From Anaerolinea sp. (GTDB lineage: Bacteria; Chloroflexota; Anaerolineae; Anaerolineales; Anaerolineaceae), in the NCBI GenBank assembly GCA_013824865.1, contig PNON01000006.1, positions 1 to 64,000 on the forward strand: a stretch of DNA of 64,000 bases, written 5' to 3'. Below are positions 29,201 to 38,673 of the stretch, one piece after another (position 1 is the first letter of the stretch; every line of letters begins with the position of its first letter). The notes under the pieces were generated by a model that saw only the letters and a program-made list of their open reading frames with translations, did not search any database and had not been told where the DNA came from. Both the position numbers and the translations under genes were made by a program.

Positions 29201-30306
29201 TTCTTCACCGCCTTCTGGTACCCCGCCATCATTCGGCGCTGATTATCATCCCAGTCCGCTTTTTCTTCTGCCTTGCGTCGGGCTTTTATGCGCATCACCG
29301 CCAGATCCACTTTGGCGCTGGATGCGTTTTTCATTAACCCTGCCAGCTCATCCACTGATCCATCTCTGAACAGCCAGCCTTCTTCGCCTGGTGTCACCCA
29401 TTCTTTGTTGGAGGGAATATCAGAAACCGCAGCTGGCAGACCGCAGGCTAGCGCTTCCATCAGCGAGACCGACGAACCATCGGTATGTGACGCGCTGATG
29501 TAGAGGTCTGCCGCCCGGTACCAGCCTGGCAGATCGTTATTCTGGATCTGCCCGGCAAAATGGACCCGGTCATTTACCCCCCCATCCCGCAGAATTTTCT
29601 CAATCTTTTCACGCAGTGATCCGCCTCCCAGTAGCAGCAGGCGCAGGTTCGGACTGTCGTGGGCGGCGCGAACAAAAGCGTGCGCGACCATATCCACGCC
29701 GTACTGCGGTTCCCAGGAGCGGTTGCAAAATAACACATCCGCATCCGTCCAGCCCAACTGTTTGCGAATGCCTTCCCCGCCACCGCTCGGTGTAAAATGC
29801 TGTAAATCCACGCCCCACGGGAAGTAGGTGCTGCGCTCCAGTGGGTGTCCATAGGCTGCGGCTTTGTTCAATACAGCCTGGCAGTCGCCAAATAGCCAGT
29901 CCGAACGGGAAAGGACGTTACGCGTCACCCACCTTGAAATCAGGTTTCGGTCAGCATGCTGCATCAGGTCGAAGCCCCACGACATGCTTACCAATGGGTG
30001 AAAGCCGCTCAATGCCGCAACAAACCCAACACTCTGAAGTGGACCGGCATGCAGCAGGTCAGGCCGCACATCCACCAACACCTCTTTCAGACTCAATACG
30101 CGTACAGGGATGTCATACCAGTGGAATTTCGCCTTCCCGCCACACCAGTCCACCATTTTCACTTTGTCCGGAATCGGACGCCCTTCCAGTTGACGACCGC
30201 TATCCTCCAGGCGCAGGTAATATGCTTCGTGCCCGCCAGTCAGGATGGCAGTCAACATGCGGTGGTCGTGCGGGCAGTAATCCCGTGAGAAATAAAGCAC
30301 GCGCAT
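29197..30306 (-). CDS. Glycosyltransferase family 4 (GT-B)
   Basis: A 369-residue retaining GT-B glycosyltransferase. The N-terminal acceptor domain contains RPDLLHAGPLQSVGFV and MSWGFDLMQHADR. The C-terminal donor domain has FCNRSWEPQYGVDMV, LLLGGGSLREKIEKIL, HFAGQIQNNDLPGWYRAADL and the family EX7E-like region SSVSLMEALACGLPAAVSD. The gene starts within the TAA stop of the neuB gene (TAATG) and its stop overlaps the next methyltransferase. It acts in the cytoplasm on a nucleotide sugar. Donor unknown. Confidence 0.92.
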   Translation of the reverse strand: MRVLYFSRDYCPHDHRMLTAILTGGHEAYYLRLEDSGRQLEGRPIPDKVKMVDWCGGKAKFHWYDIPVRVLSLKEVLVDVRPDLLHAGPLQSVGFVAALSGFHPLVSMSWGFDLMQHADRNLISRWVTRNVLSRSDWLFGDCQAVLNKAAAYGHPLERSTYFPWGVDLQHFTPSGGGEGIRKQLGWTDADVLFCNRSWEPQYGVDMVAHAFVRAAHDSPNLRLLLLGGGSLREKIEKILRDGGVNDRVHFAGQIQNNDLPGWYRAADLYISASHTDGSSVSLMEALACGLPAAVSDIPSNKEWVTPGEEGWLFRDGSVDELAGLMKNASSAKVDLAVMRIKARRKAEEKADWDDNQRRMMAGYQKAVKK

Positions 30307-31373
30307 TATTGACCCAGCTCTTCCCAGCGCAGCTCTTTACCTGCCGGTAGATCCACCAGTGCTTTTAACCCGATAACAGCATCAACCTCATTCGGTAAGA
30401 TGGCTCCCGGAGTGGCAGGCCGTAGCACATCAATCATGCTGCGGTTGAATACCTCACCTGCTTTCACATCCCGGGCTGTCCGCAGGCAGCGCCGCTGAAC
30501 CACCACGGTGTGTTGTTCGTTCTCGCACACCATTTTCTCCATAGACCCCAACGCGCATTCCAGTTCGCGGGTGCGGTCCACCATTTCTTTCCATGTAGCA
30601 GGAGTCATGGAGAAGGGATGATCCGGCCCTTCCCGTGTGTTGTCGTCTGTAAAATGTTTTTCGATTACCCTCGCTCCCAGCGTCACTGCGCCCAGCACGG
30701 TGGAGTGGCCGGCAGTGTGATCGGAAAGCCCCATCACCAGGTCAGGGAACAAAGTTCGGTAAGCCTTGAGCACATTGAGGTGAATGTGCTTGAAATTTTC
30801 CAGGCTGGCAGTGTAGTTGGTATTACACTGCATCAACACCAGCTGTGGGTTGATGGCGCGGATAACCTGCACGGCATGCTGCACCTCGCTGATGTTTGAA
30901 GCGCCTGTGGCCAGCAGTACCGGTTTGCCTGTCTGCGCCATGCGCACTAGCGTCTCATCCCAGGTGATATCGCCTGAGCCGATCTTGTATGCCGGTACAT
31001 ACGGATTGAGCATGTCAATGGTATCAAAATCATAGGGGGAGGAGAAGTAATCAATGCCCGCCCGGTCGCACTCTTCTTTCAAAACCGGTGTCCAGTCAAA
31101 GGGGATGGATGCTCCCTGGTACACTTCAAACACGGTTTTCTTCCACTTGGCCTGGTGAGAAACCTGTCCGTCCATGTGTTTGAACCCATAATCCGAGACG
31201 ATCTGCGCCGCACGAAAGTTCTGGAATTTGGCGGCATCCGCGCCAGCTTCCTTGGCCAGGCGGATCAAAAGTTTGGCCCGTTCGAGGTCTCCGTCATGAT
31301 TGGCTGAGATATCCGCGATGAAATATGTGGGATGGTTCTCGCCAATGATGTTCTTGCCTATCTTAATTTCCAT
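30306..31373 (-). CDS. neuB: Full-length NeuB-type nonulosonic acid synthase
   Basis: A protein of about 355 residues. The TIM-barrel NeuB domain carries FIADISANHDGDLERAKLL, AAKFQNFRA, YKIGSGDITWDETL, MGLSDHTAGHSTVLGAVTLG and VIEKHFTDDN; the family GPDH segment is intact. From about residue 290 a SAF/antifreeze-like domain follows (RRCLRTARDVKAGEVFNR and GLKALVDLPAGKEL). It makes a nine-carbon acid from phosphoenolpyruvate and a 6-deoxyhexosamine-type sugar. Immediately upstream are an RmlD-like reductase and a PseB-like dehydratase, so a legionaminic/pseudaminic-type product is plausible. GGAGG lies five bases before the chosen ATG; the upstream gene overlaps the start by 11 bases. Confidence 0.94.
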   Translation of the reverse strand: MEIKIGKNIIGENHPTYFIADISANHDGDLERAKLLIRLAKEAGADAAKFQNFRAAQIVSDYGFKHMDGQVSHQAKWKKTVFEVYQGASIPFDWTPVLKEECDRAGIDYFSSPYDFDTIDMLNPYVPAYKIGSGDITWDETLVRMAQTGKPVLLATGASNISEVQHAVQVIRAINPQLVLMQCNTNYTASLENFKHIHLNVLKAYRTLFPDLVMGLSDHTAGHSTVLGAVTLGARVIEKHFTDDNTREGPDHPFSMTPATWKEMVDRTRELECALGSMEKMVCENEQHTVVVQRRCLRTARDVKAGEVFNRSMIDVLRPATPGAILPNEVDAVIGLKALVDLPAGKELRWEELGQ

Positions 31374-32325
31374 CATTTCCTCCATGCATGTACGGGTTCA
31401 GGTTTTTCGGGGAGTTATCCACCATGCTGCGGAGAAGATGTGGATAACCCTGTGCATATTGTTCAAAGAATCGGTCTAACCCAGTGGATAACTGGTTGAC
31501 AGGTCTGTGTAAAACCCGCTGCAATTTGCCGGTATCCAGGCATAAGTTATTGCTCCTGGCGGCCTTTAATCCAAATTCTTGTACCTTCATCGGGCTGACA
31601 AGGCTTTCTGGCGCTCCTAACCGGCGGGCGATCTCCAGTGCGAAGTCATATTTGCTCACACAATCAGCGCCAACAACATGATACAGCCCCGAAAGTTTCT
31701 GCTCTAGCATGTTCAGGAGCATGTCAGCCAGATCCGAAGCTAATTGGGTGCGGAAGTAAACATCGGTGAAGCCTTTAACCGGCAATCCCGCCTGTAAATT
31801 GTAAAAGAACCACTCTGCCAGGCTGCGTTTGCCATACAGGCTCCAGCCAAAGATGTTGATGCGTGCCACGGCTGCATCAGGGTTATTTTTCAGTACAACC
31901 CGTTCACCTTCAAGCTTGCTACGAGCATACACACCTAGCGGGTTGGGGATGTCTTCCTCGGTGCAATTCGGCTTGGTACCATCAAACACAGCGTCGGTGG
32001 AAATGTGCACTAGCCCGGCTTTCCCTTTGCATGCCTGGGCAATCCTTCCTGGCAAGCGGGTATTCAGTTGTTCTGCCAGTTCTGGCTGCTTTTCGCAGGC
32101 ATCCACATCCGCCAGCGCGGCACAGTGGATCACCCATTCGGGTTGTGCAGTTTCCATCATGCGCTCTACCGCGCCATCTTCCATCAAATCACCAGAAAGC
32201 TGGGTAAACGGGGCGCCTTTCAAGGGCAGGGCTTTGATCTGCCCGTACACTGTGTGCACCTTCGCTGCTTCCAGCGCCAGGTTCACGCCCAATAACCCGC
32301 TTGCCCCGGTGATCAGAACGCGCAT
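31363..32325 (-). CDS. RmlD-like NAD(P)-dependent nucleotide-sugar reductase
   Basis: A 320-residue extended SDR of the dTDP-4-dehydrorhamnose reductase type. It has VLITGASGLLGVNLALEA, HCAALADVDACEKQPELA, STDAVFDGTKPN, and the catalytic YARSKLEGE. It has the usual RmlD length and no cupin domain. It is sandwiched between a UDP-GlcNAc dehydratase homologue and NeuB, so the likely substrate is a UDP-4-keto-6-deoxy-hexosamine rather than dTDP-rhamnose. No RmlC is present nearby. A Fnl/Wbj-type role (reduction toward a 6-deoxy-HexNAc) is one alternative. Confidence 0.87.
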   Translation of the reverse strand: MRVLITGASGLLGVNLALEAAKVHTVYGQIKALPLKGAPFTQLSGDLMEDGAVERMMETAQPEWVIHCAALADVDACEKQPELAEQLNTRLPGRIAQACKGKAGLVHISTDAVFDGTKPNCTEEDIPNPLGVYARSKLEGERVVLKNNPDAAVARINIFGWSLYGKRSLAEWFFYNLQAGLPVKGFTDVYFRTQLASDLADMLLNMLEQKLSGLYHVVGADCVSKYDFALEIARRLGAPESLVSPMKVQEFGLKAARSNNLCLDTGKLQRVLHRPVNQLSTGLDRFFEQYAQGYPHLLRSMVDNSPKNLNPYMHGGNDGN

Positions 32326-32329
32326 CGTA

Positions 32330-33316
32330 CTACTCTACCTCCACGGACTCCACTATCTTCTGGATTTCTGGAATGCCCAACCATTCGGTATTGGTATTAC
32401 TGGCATAGCGGAAACCATCTGCCACCTTTTTCCCCTTACCTTGCCATGCCCGGCCAAACCACATCTCCTCTGCTGGCAGCACGATGTATTTATCTTTCAG
32501 CTCAATGGTGGTGCGTGCCTCGTCCTCCGAGATCAATACTTCGTGAAGCTTTTCACCAGGGCGGATGCCAATTACCTCGATTTGCGCACCGGGGGCAATC
32601 GCCCGTGCCAGGTCCGGCATGTTCATGCTGGGAATCTTGGGAACGAAGACCTCCCCGCCCTGCATCTCCTCGATGCACTCGATTACGAAATGCACTCCCT
32701 GCTCTAAAGAAAGCCAGAAACGTGTCATGCGCTCATCCGTCAGGGTTACCCGGCCGGTTCCACGCTGCTTCAGGAATACCGGCACCACGCTGCCGCGGCT
32801 GCCCACCACGTTGCCGTAGCGAGTGCACGCAAAGCGGGTGCGCTTGTTTCCAGCATACGCATTGGATTGGATCACCAGCTTTTCCGCAGCCAGCTTGGTG
32901 GCGCCATACAGATTGGCCGGGCTGACCGCTTTATCGGTGCTGAGCGCCATCACCTTCTCAACCCCGGTATCCAACGCCGCATCGATCACATTGCCGGTGC
33001 CCAGAATATTCGTTTTCACCGCTTCCATCGGGTTATACTCGCAAGCAGGCACCTGTTTAAGCGCTGCTGCGTGCACTACGATATCCACGCCTTCCATGGC
33101 GCGTTTCATGCGTTCCAGGTCACGGATGTCGCCGATGAAATAACGCAGAGATGGATGGTCGAAGCCTTTAACCCGCATTTCGTGCTGCTTGAGTTCATCC
33201 CGGCTATAGATGATGATCTTGGCAGGATGATACTCCTTCAACATCACATCAATAAATTTCTTGCCAAAGGAACCGGTGCCACCGGTCACTAAGATTACTT
33301 TCTTCTTCCAATCCAT
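32330..33316 (-). CDS. pseB: UDP-N-acetylglucosamine 4,6-dehydratase (PseB/CapD-type)
   Basis: A 328-residue soluble dehydratase of the PseB/FlaA1 family. It starts ILVTGGTGSFGKKFIDVML. HAAALKQVPACEYNPMEAVK and STDKAVSPANLYGATKL follow, carrying the catalytic Asp-Lys and Tyr-Lys. VGSRGSVVPVF and MTRFWLSLEQGVHFV then complete the family set. The short form without membrane helices matches PseB, which makes UDP-4-keto-6-deoxy-AltNAc or GlcNAc. AAGGAG is well placed before the ATG. No PseC aminotransferase lies nearby, so the next steps are either encoded elsewhere or replaced by the adjoining reductase. Confidence 0.93.
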   Translation of the reverse strand: MDWKKKVILVTGGTGSFGKKFIDVMLKEYHPAKIIIYSRDELKQHEMRVKGFDHPSLRYFIGDIRDLERMKRAMEGVDIVVHAAALKQVPACEYNPMEAVKTNILGTGNVIDAALDTGVEKVMALSTDKAVSPANLYGATKLAAEKLVIQSNAYAGNKRTRFACTRYGNVVGSRGSVVPVFLKQRGTGRVTLTDERMTRFWLSLEQGVHFVIECIEEMQGGEVFVPKIPSMNMPDLARAIAPGAQIEVIGIRPGEKLHEVLISEDEARTTIELKDKYIVLPAEEMWFGRAWQGKGKKVADGFRYASNTNTEWLGIPEIQKIVESVEVE

Positions 33317-33331
33317 ATTTACTCCTTCCAG

Positions 33332-34093
33332 TTAGAACAATGCCAATACCAGCGTACGAATACTTATGAAAACAATCATCAATCCCACGGCAAGCATCAT
33401 CCAGCGTAATGGCAGCCTACGTGTCAGCATGGCGCCAAGTGGCGCAGCTGCCACTCCCCCCAGCATTAGGCCGGCAACGTTAACCCAGTTCTTCATCAAG
33501 CCCAGGGTGAGCAGAAACGTAAATGATACGATAGCAGTCACAAAGAATTCTGCCAGGTTAACCGAGCCGATTGATTTTCGTGGTGGATGCCCTGTCGATA
33601 TCAGGGTGGTTGTTACTATCGGACCCCAACCACCGCCGCCAATCGAATCCATGAATCCGCCCGTGAAACCTAATGGTAGAACTAAACGTTTACGGAAGCG
33701 TCTGTGGTGTTCCTGGTTATTAAATGACTTGAAAATGATCACCACACCCATAATCAGCAAATAGGCAGCAATGTACGGTACGACCTTTTCACCATCCAAC
33801 ACCTTAGCGAGCAGATATGCTCCAGTCGCACCACCAATCATACCTGGAACCATCAGTTTTAATACCAATCGTTTGTCCACATTTCCAAATTTTAAATGCG
33901 ATAACCCGGATACCAGCGATGTGAATATACTTGCAATATGGACACTCGCGCTGGCCATTCCCGGGGGAATACCCATGCTAAGCAGGAACGTATTAGAGCT
34001 TACTTTGTATGCCATACCTAACGCGCCATCGATCAATTGCGCCAGGAAGCCAACTAACACATAAAGCACAAAGGTGGAAAAATCAGCTTCCAA
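33332..34093 (-). CDS. TauE/SafE-family membrane transporter
   Basis: A 253-residue protein with about eight membrane helices and the TauE/SafE repeat pattern: LVGFLAQLIDGALGMAYKV in the first half and LGFTGGFMDSIGGGGWGPIV in the second. The family exports sulfite, sulfoacetate or related sulfur anions, or takes up sulfate-like anions. Being inside an operon that ends in a PAPS synthetase, it probably supplies or removes a sulfur oxyanion for glycan sulfation. The start is TTG, with AAGGAA eight bases upstream; no ATG fits. It lies three bases after a methyltransferase on one side and 15 bases before pseB on the other. Confidence 0.92.
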   Translation of the reverse strand: MEADFSTFVLYVLVGFLAQLIDGALGMAYKVSSNTFLLSMGIPPGMASASVHIASIFTSLVSGLSHLKFGNVDKRLVLKLMVPGMIGGATGAYLLAKVLDGEKVVPYIAAYLLIMGVVIIFKSFNNQEHHRRFRKRLVLPLGFTGGFMDSIGGGGWGPIVTTTLISTGHPPRKSIGSVNLAEFFVTAIVSFTFLLTLGLMKNWVNVAGLMLGGVAAAPLGAMLTRRLPLRWMMLAVGLMIVFISIRTLVLALF

Positions 34094-34096
34094 GAA

Positions 34097-34963
34097 TTAT
34101 TCCTTTTCCTTGCATTTATTGATCACAATCAGCGGATACTGCCCGTTCTCGCCAAAAAAGCGTGGGTATTTCTCTTCAAGTAAATACAACCAGTGCAGCA
34201 ATTGCATGCCGCCCAGTTTCTCATGGATGAATGTGCGCAGCGAACGCACGCTGGCGCTGCGCCAGACCAGGATATGTATGGGAACCACCCCCTCTAATTC
34301 TTTTTTCAGCCAGGCTGCGTTATATTTTTGCACATAAGTGCCTTTCTCTTTTGCCTGGGTGCCCTTGCCAACTTTCTTCAGCCCTTTGCCGCCAGCCAGC
34401 CAGCGCCGGGTGCGGTTGAATCTTTTGACCAGGTGGTCTATTGCGCCTACCAACCCAGAGTCTGACCAGCCGTTAACCACCACAGCGGTTGAATCCAGCG
34501 CCAGCACCCGGTAGAGTTCCTGATATGCCTGCTTATGGTCGTCCCATGGTAAATGGTGGATGGTGTGCATGGACATGACACCTTCAAAAACATCTGATTT
34601 AAAAGGAAGATTGGCGACATCAGAAACAACATACAGTCCTTGATCCCCCAGCTTCTTGCGGGCTTCCTGAAGCGCCACGATGGAGATGTCCGCGCATACC
34701 CTGAACTGGTACCCGCGCAGGTATTCCATGTATTCTTCGTACTGCACCGGCCCGGAACCGGCATCCAGCAGGTACTTTCCTGATGCTTTCAGGTGCCTTC
34801 CCACCCGGCCATGGCAACGGTGAATATATTCCGCGGATACCGGGCGCAGGTCTTCATAGTGCGCATTCTGGTAGAGGCCGTCAGCTTCCAGCTGCCAGCC
34901 TACCTGGTCGTAAAATCTCCTCACTTGCTGTTTTACATCCTGATCAGTCATGTTTTTTACCAT
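34097..34963 (-). CDS. Class I SAM-dependent methyltransferase
   Basis: A 288-residue UbiE/Methyltransf_11-type enzyme. Motif I is YLLDAGSGPVQYEEY near residue 65. DVANLPFKSDVFEGVMSMHTIHH-like segments continue the core, which is followed by a C-terminal region of about 100 residues not assigned to a domain. It overlaps the end of the capsule-type GT-B gene by seven bases, with GGAG about ten bases before the ATG. It probably methylates a glycan sugar or terminates chain growth, as methyltransferases coupled to Wzt do; that coupling is an inference from position. Confidence 0.87.
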   Translation of the reverse strand: MVKNMTDQDVKQQVRRFYDQVGWQLEADGLYQNAHYEDLRPVSAEYIHRCHGRVGRHLKASGKYLLDAGSGPVQYEEYMEYLRGYQFRVCADISIVALQEARKKLGDQGLYVVSDVANLPFKSDVFEGVMSMHTIHHLPWDDHKQAYQELYRVLALDSTAVVVNGWSDSGLVGAIDHLVKRFNRTRRWLAGGKGLKKVGKGTQAKEKGTYVQKYNAAWLKKELEGVVPIHILVWRSASVRSLRTFIHEKLGGMQLLHWLYLLEEKYPRFFGENGQYPLIVINKCKEKE

Positions 34964-36543
34964 TCAATAATATCTCCGGCCAGATACCGGAAGGTGTTTT
35001 TATACTTCCTAAAGCCTTCCCCCAGAGTGTATGATACCGGGCGCTCCTGCACATCCTCCCACAACTTGAAAAGCCGCCAGGGGAAAGGCAATGAAAATTC
35101 AAAGAAAAAGGTGTAAGCGTACCGCCAAGCCAGGTCAATCTGGTCATTTACCAGGCGGTGCTGTTGCGGCTGTAAAAGTATTTTATCCAATAACTGGAAA
35201 TATTCCGGGTAGGTTTGCGGGTCAAAAGTAAATCCATTTCCCTTGTAATGCGTCTCCCCGGCCACGATGACCGGTACACCTGCCAGCGCCATTTCCATGC
35301 CGGTAGTGGTGGTGTAGACCAGCCCTAGGTCGGCCATTTCGATTAAATCGTAGGTATTCACCTTGTCCCGTGGGCCGATCAGGTGGATGTGCTCAGGCAG
35401 AGTCGCCAGCTTCTGGTTGACCACATCCACCATGGAGGGGCCATGAGTTAGCACCTCTCCGGGGTGAACACGGATGACCAACTGTACATCATTGCGCCGG
35501 GCAAAGTATTCCACGCTGCGCTCGATCCACTCAGCCATGGTCTGGCTGAATACCTGCCGGCCGAGGGTCAGGCTGTCGCCAAGCACATTGGTAGCCAGCA
35601 ACACGATCGGTCGGGAATCCAGCCCAAGCACCTTTCGTACTTCATCAGACCCTGTGCGCCGGGAAGATTGCCAGTGGCGCACGAAGTTTTCAAACAAATC
35701 CCCCTGCACCTTGGCCTGGTAATAATCCTCGATCCGTTTGCGTTGTTCAGGCATTAGCGGTTTTCCCTTGCGGGCAGCCCACAGCGCGCTTGTATCCTGA
35801 CGCATAATCTCCGAATTCTGCGCCATCCAGATACAATCCTTCTGGTCACTAAATTCATAGGTCGAGACTGGGATGCCAGCAAACTTCGCCACCCGGTAGG
35901 CTGCTCCCAACTCCTGAATGGTGCCATTGGGAACAATGACTGCGTCTGGTTTAATCTCTTCCACCAACGCTAAAAAGCGTTCAGCTGCAAAGATATTGCG
36001 CTGCAGCCGCAACCGGTAGATGTCGCTTGCCAGGTCCACCGTTTCCACCTGCAGCGTGTACTGGGCATCATAGTAACTGACCCGTTTGATCTCTTTCAAC
36101 AGTGCTGGCGGTAATCCTTTTGATTTCGAATAATCCAGCAGGGACGTGACTTCCAAGTATGGCTTTGCTTTCGCCAGTACGTCTTTGGCGTACAGGTTGT
36201 TACGCCGCAGGTCGAACTTGCTCACCGATTTTTGCCAGTCAAAATAAGGCAGGTATGCAAGGTGCGGGCGGTAACCCGCGCCAGCCATGGTCAAGCCCAG
36301 CAGTGCGGTCTGCTCGATCCAATAATGCAGCGAGGCAAAAAACATCACCCGCTTTCCATCCTGCGCTCCCCGGGCATTCGCGTTCACCTGCGCCAACACT
36401 TCCGGTAGATGATGCTGAAATTTTTTCAGCGAGAACCGGGTGTTGAGCGGTTTGATTTTTTGCTGCAACTGCCAGACCAATTCAGCGGTGTATGGCAATT
36501 CACCTAGAAAATCTTTTACAAATTTGCCCGTTGTCTTTGCCAT
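34957..36543 (-). CDS. Capsule-type GT-B glycosyltransferase-like protein
   Basis: A protein of about 528 residues resembling the gene at 7,296-8,909. The N-terminal half contains FFASLHYWIEQTALLGLTMA, and AVIVPNGTIQELGAAYRVAK lies mid-way. The C-terminal half contains LVIRVHPGEVLTHGPS and VYTTTTGMEMALAGVPVIVAG, the donor-binding pattern of capsule polysaccharide proteins. It lacks the CX2C cysteines of its relative. The ATG at 36,541-36,543 overlaps the TGA of wzt, so coupling to the exporter gene is likely. It is probably a glycosyltransferase adding a residue to the exported polymer. Confidence 0.78.
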   Translation of the reverse strand: MAKTTGKFVKDFLGELPYTAELVWQLQQKIKPLNTRFSLKKFQHHLPEVLAQVNANARGAQDGKRVMFFASLHYWIEQTALLGLTMAGAGYRPHLAYLPYFDWQKSVSKFDLRRNNLYAKDVLAKAKPYLEVTSLLDYSKSKGLPPALLKEIKRVSYYDAQYTLQVETVDLASDIYRLRLQRNIFAAERFLALVEEIKPDAVIVPNGTIQELGAAYRVAKFAGIPVSTYEFSDQKDCIWMAQNSEIMRQDTSALWAARKGKPLMPEQRKRIEDYYQAKVQGDLFENFVRHWQSSRRTGSDEVRKVLGLDSRPIVLLATNVLGDSLTLGRQVFSQTMAEWIERSVEYFARRNDVQLVIRVHPGEVLTHGPSMVDVVNQKLATLPEHIHLIGPRDKVNTYDLIEMADLGLVYTTTTGMEMALAGVPVIVAGETHYKGNGFTFDPQTYPEYFQLLDKILLQPQQHRLVNDQIDLAWRYAYTFFFEFSLPFPWRLFKLWEDVQERPVSYTLGEGFRKYKNTFRYLAGDIIEW

Positions 36544-37829
36544 CAACGGACCTCGATCTCCCAATCCAGCGCCAGGCGGATCGGACCCATGCGCACCTCG
36601 CTCCACTGGGTGCCCGGGGCGCCGGTGGCATCCACGCTGAAGACCAGCGCCTGCTCATCCTGGAAGTAGCGTTTAATACGGTATGAACTGGCATTCACGC
36701 CCAACACCACCCGGCCTTCATTGAAGGTGTTGGCCGGTACGGTGCAGCGGCTAAAATAGCGTCCGCTCCTGCGGGATGATTGCAACTCGAAACGCTGCGG
36801 GTCATCAGTATCGAAACTGGTGAAAATATGTTCACCGCGGGTGCTCATAAAATACAACCCCACCCGGAGGCCGGTGAGTGGTTGGTCCAGGATGTATTCA
36901 AATTCCACCTGGAAGGGTTCGGTCGAACGGATGGTATCCACCACCCGGCCTCTGGTATCCTTGATGCGCAATGCCACCGGTTTAAATGGGTCTGCAGTCG
37001 CTGGCACCTCGTCCGCAGCCCAGTTGCGTTCGCCCTGGCGGGATAAGCCGCTGGAAAGGTAATAATCCACCGCTTGCTGGGTTAGGGCGCGCATCACCAG
37101 CTTACCCTTCTCCAATATCATCGTTTCTTCGGTCAGGCGCAGGATAGCACTCATATTGTGACTCACAAAAAGCACCGTCCGTCCCTGCTGGGCAACATCA
37201 CTCATTTTGCCCATACACTTCCTTTGGAACTCGGCATCCCCCACCGCCAACACCTCATCCACCACCAGTATCTCCGGCTCCAGGTGTGCAGCCACAGCAA
37301 ACGCCAGACGCAGGTACATTCCGCTGGAGTAACGTTTGACCGGGGTGTCAATAAACTTTTCCACCTCGGAGAAAGCCACGATCTCATCGAACTTGCTGGT
37401 AATCTCAGTTCGTTTCATCCCCAAAATGGCGCCATTTAGAAAAATGTTCTCGCGCCCGGTCAGTTCCGGGTGGAAGCCAGTGCCCACTTCCAGCAGCGAA
37501 CCTACCCGTCCGTGAATTTCGGCATGCCCTTCTGTAGGTTCGGTCACCCGGGATAAGATCTTGAGCAGCGTGCTCTTACCGGCGCCATTGCGTCCTACCA
37601 CCCCCAGTACCTGACCCGTCTTTACTTCAAAATTGATATCTTTTAATGCCCAGAAACGATTTTCGTCCGCTTTCGGGCTGGCAGCCCGCTCGCCGGCGTG
37701 CAGCAAAGCCTGAGTTGTGGCAGAAAAGGTATCTACTATGGTATCCCGCAGGGTGCGGTAATTGGTGCCCAGCGCGCCAAGTTGATATTTTTTCCCAAGG
37801 TTAATGACTCTAATTGCGATATCGCTCAT
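36543..37829 (-). CDS. wzt: Polysaccharide ABC exporter, ATP-binding subunit (Wzt-like)
   Basis: A protein of about 428 residues. The nucleotide-binding domain has Walker A VGRNGAGKSTLLK at about 79-91, signature KRYSSGMYLRLAFA, Walker B ILVVDEVLAVGD and the His switch FVSHNM. From about residue 260 a beta-rich Wzt-type carbohydrate-binding C-terminal domain follows (FQVEFEYILDQPLTGLRVGL; FTSFDTDDPQ). Such domains recognise the finished chain end before export. The ATG is two bases after the permease stop, so a longer upstream start is rejected. With Wzm it exports the lipid-linked polymer. Confidence 0.95.
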   Translation of the reverse strand: MSDIAIRVINLGKKYQLGALGTNYRTLRDTIVDTFSATTQALLHAGERAASPKADENRFWALKDINFEVKTGQVLGVVGRNGAGKSTLLKILSRVTEPTEGHAEIHGRVGSLLEVGTGFHPELTGRENIFLNGAILGMKRTEITSKFDEIVAFSEVEKFIDTPVKRYSSGMYLRLAFAVAAHLEPEILVVDEVLAVGDAEFQRKCMGKMSDVAQQGRTVLFVSHNMSAILRLTEETMILEKGKLVMRALTQQAVDYYLSSGLSRQGERNWAADEVPATADPFKPVALRIKDTRGRVVDTIRSTEPFQVEFEYILDQPLTGLRVGLYFMSTRGEHIFTSFDTDDPQRFELQSSRRSGRYFSRCTVPANTFNEGRVVLGVNASSYRIKRYFQDEQALVFSVDATGAPGTQWSEVRMGPIRLALDWEIEVR

Positions 37830-37831
37830 GG

Positions 37832-38659
37832 TTACACCGTATCGGCGAAGGTTTTTTCCATCCGCCGGAAGTAATAAAGTCCACTGATGAAAAGGATTAC
37901 CATCACGGTGGAAGAGATCCACATCAACTCGCCAGGCGGCGTTCCACCCAGCAGCGACCAGCGGAAGCCCTGGATGATACCTGCCAGCGGATTAAGTCCA
38001 TAAATCAGCTGCCACGTTCGATCGGTGATCATCCTCGCTGAATAAGCCACAGGCGAAGCAAACATCCATGCCTGGATGAGGAAGGGAATCATCTGCTGAA
38101 CATCGCGGTAGCGTACGTTCATGGCAGAAAGCCACAGCCCCACAGCCAGGGCAGTGATCAAGGTCAGCAAGGTGAATGGAATGATCCACAGCATGTTCCA
38201 GGTGGGATACACCTTGAAGTAGAATATCATCCCGATCAGCACAACGAACGAAATGGCGAAATCCACCAGCCCACCCACCACGGCAGAGATGGGGATGATC
38301 AGCCGCGGGAAGTAGATCTTGGTGATCAGGTGAGCTGATCCCACCAGGCTGGTGCCGGAGCGCTGCAGCGCATTGGCAAATAACTGCCAGGGAAGCAGCG
38401 CCGCAAAGGTGAACAGCGGATAGGGAATGCTGTTGTCCGTAGGCAGTTTGCCAAACTTGCCGAACACCACACTGAATATCACCATCGTGAGAATTGGCTG
38501 GATGATGGCCCACGCGACTCCCAGGGCTGCCTGTTTGTAGCGCACTTTGATATCGCGCCAGATCAGGAAGTACACCAATTCGCGGTACTTCCACAGGTCC
38601 TTCAGGTTGAGCGCCACCCACCCCCGTGACGGCTTGATCATCGTAATTTCATCGCTCAT
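37832..38659 (-). CDS. wzm: Polysaccharide ABC exporter, permease subunit (Wzm-like, ABC-2 type)
   Basis: A 275-residue membrane protein with six helices and the ABC-2/Wzm pattern: LVYFLIWRDIKVRYKQAALG at the N-terminal amphipathic stretch, PLFTFAALLPWQLFANAL, and a PVAYSARMITD periplasmic segment. Together with Wzt it forms the polysaccharide exporter. GAGG lies eleven bases before the ATG. It directly follows the GxxExxY insert, which separates it from fcl. Confidence 0.95.
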   Translation of the reverse strand: MSDEITMIKPSRGWVALNLKDLWKYRELVYFLIWRDIKVRYKQAALGVAWAIIQPILTMVIFSVVFGKFGKLPTDNSIPYPLFTFAALLPWQLFANALQRSGTSLVGSAHLITKIYFPRLIIPISAVVGGLVDFAISFVVLIGMIFYFKVYPTWNMLWIIPFTLLTLITALAVGLWLSAMNVRYRDVQQMIPFLIQAWMFASPVAYSARMITDRTWQLIYGLNPLAGIIQGFRWSLLGGTPPGELMWISSTVMVILFISGLYYFRRMEKTFADTV

Positions 38660-38673
38660 ATTGCTGCTGCCTC

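Noticed and set aside
31829-32707. 292-codon plus-strand open frame opposite the RmlD-like and PseB-like genes
   Set aside because: Antisense shadow. The protein is low in family motifs and rich in Ser/Pro/Arg, while the minus strand codes for two clear enzymes there.
37992-38621. 209-codon minus-strand open frame in a second frame of wzm
   Set aside because: Overlaps the well-supported Wzm frame entirely and has no recognisable domain.
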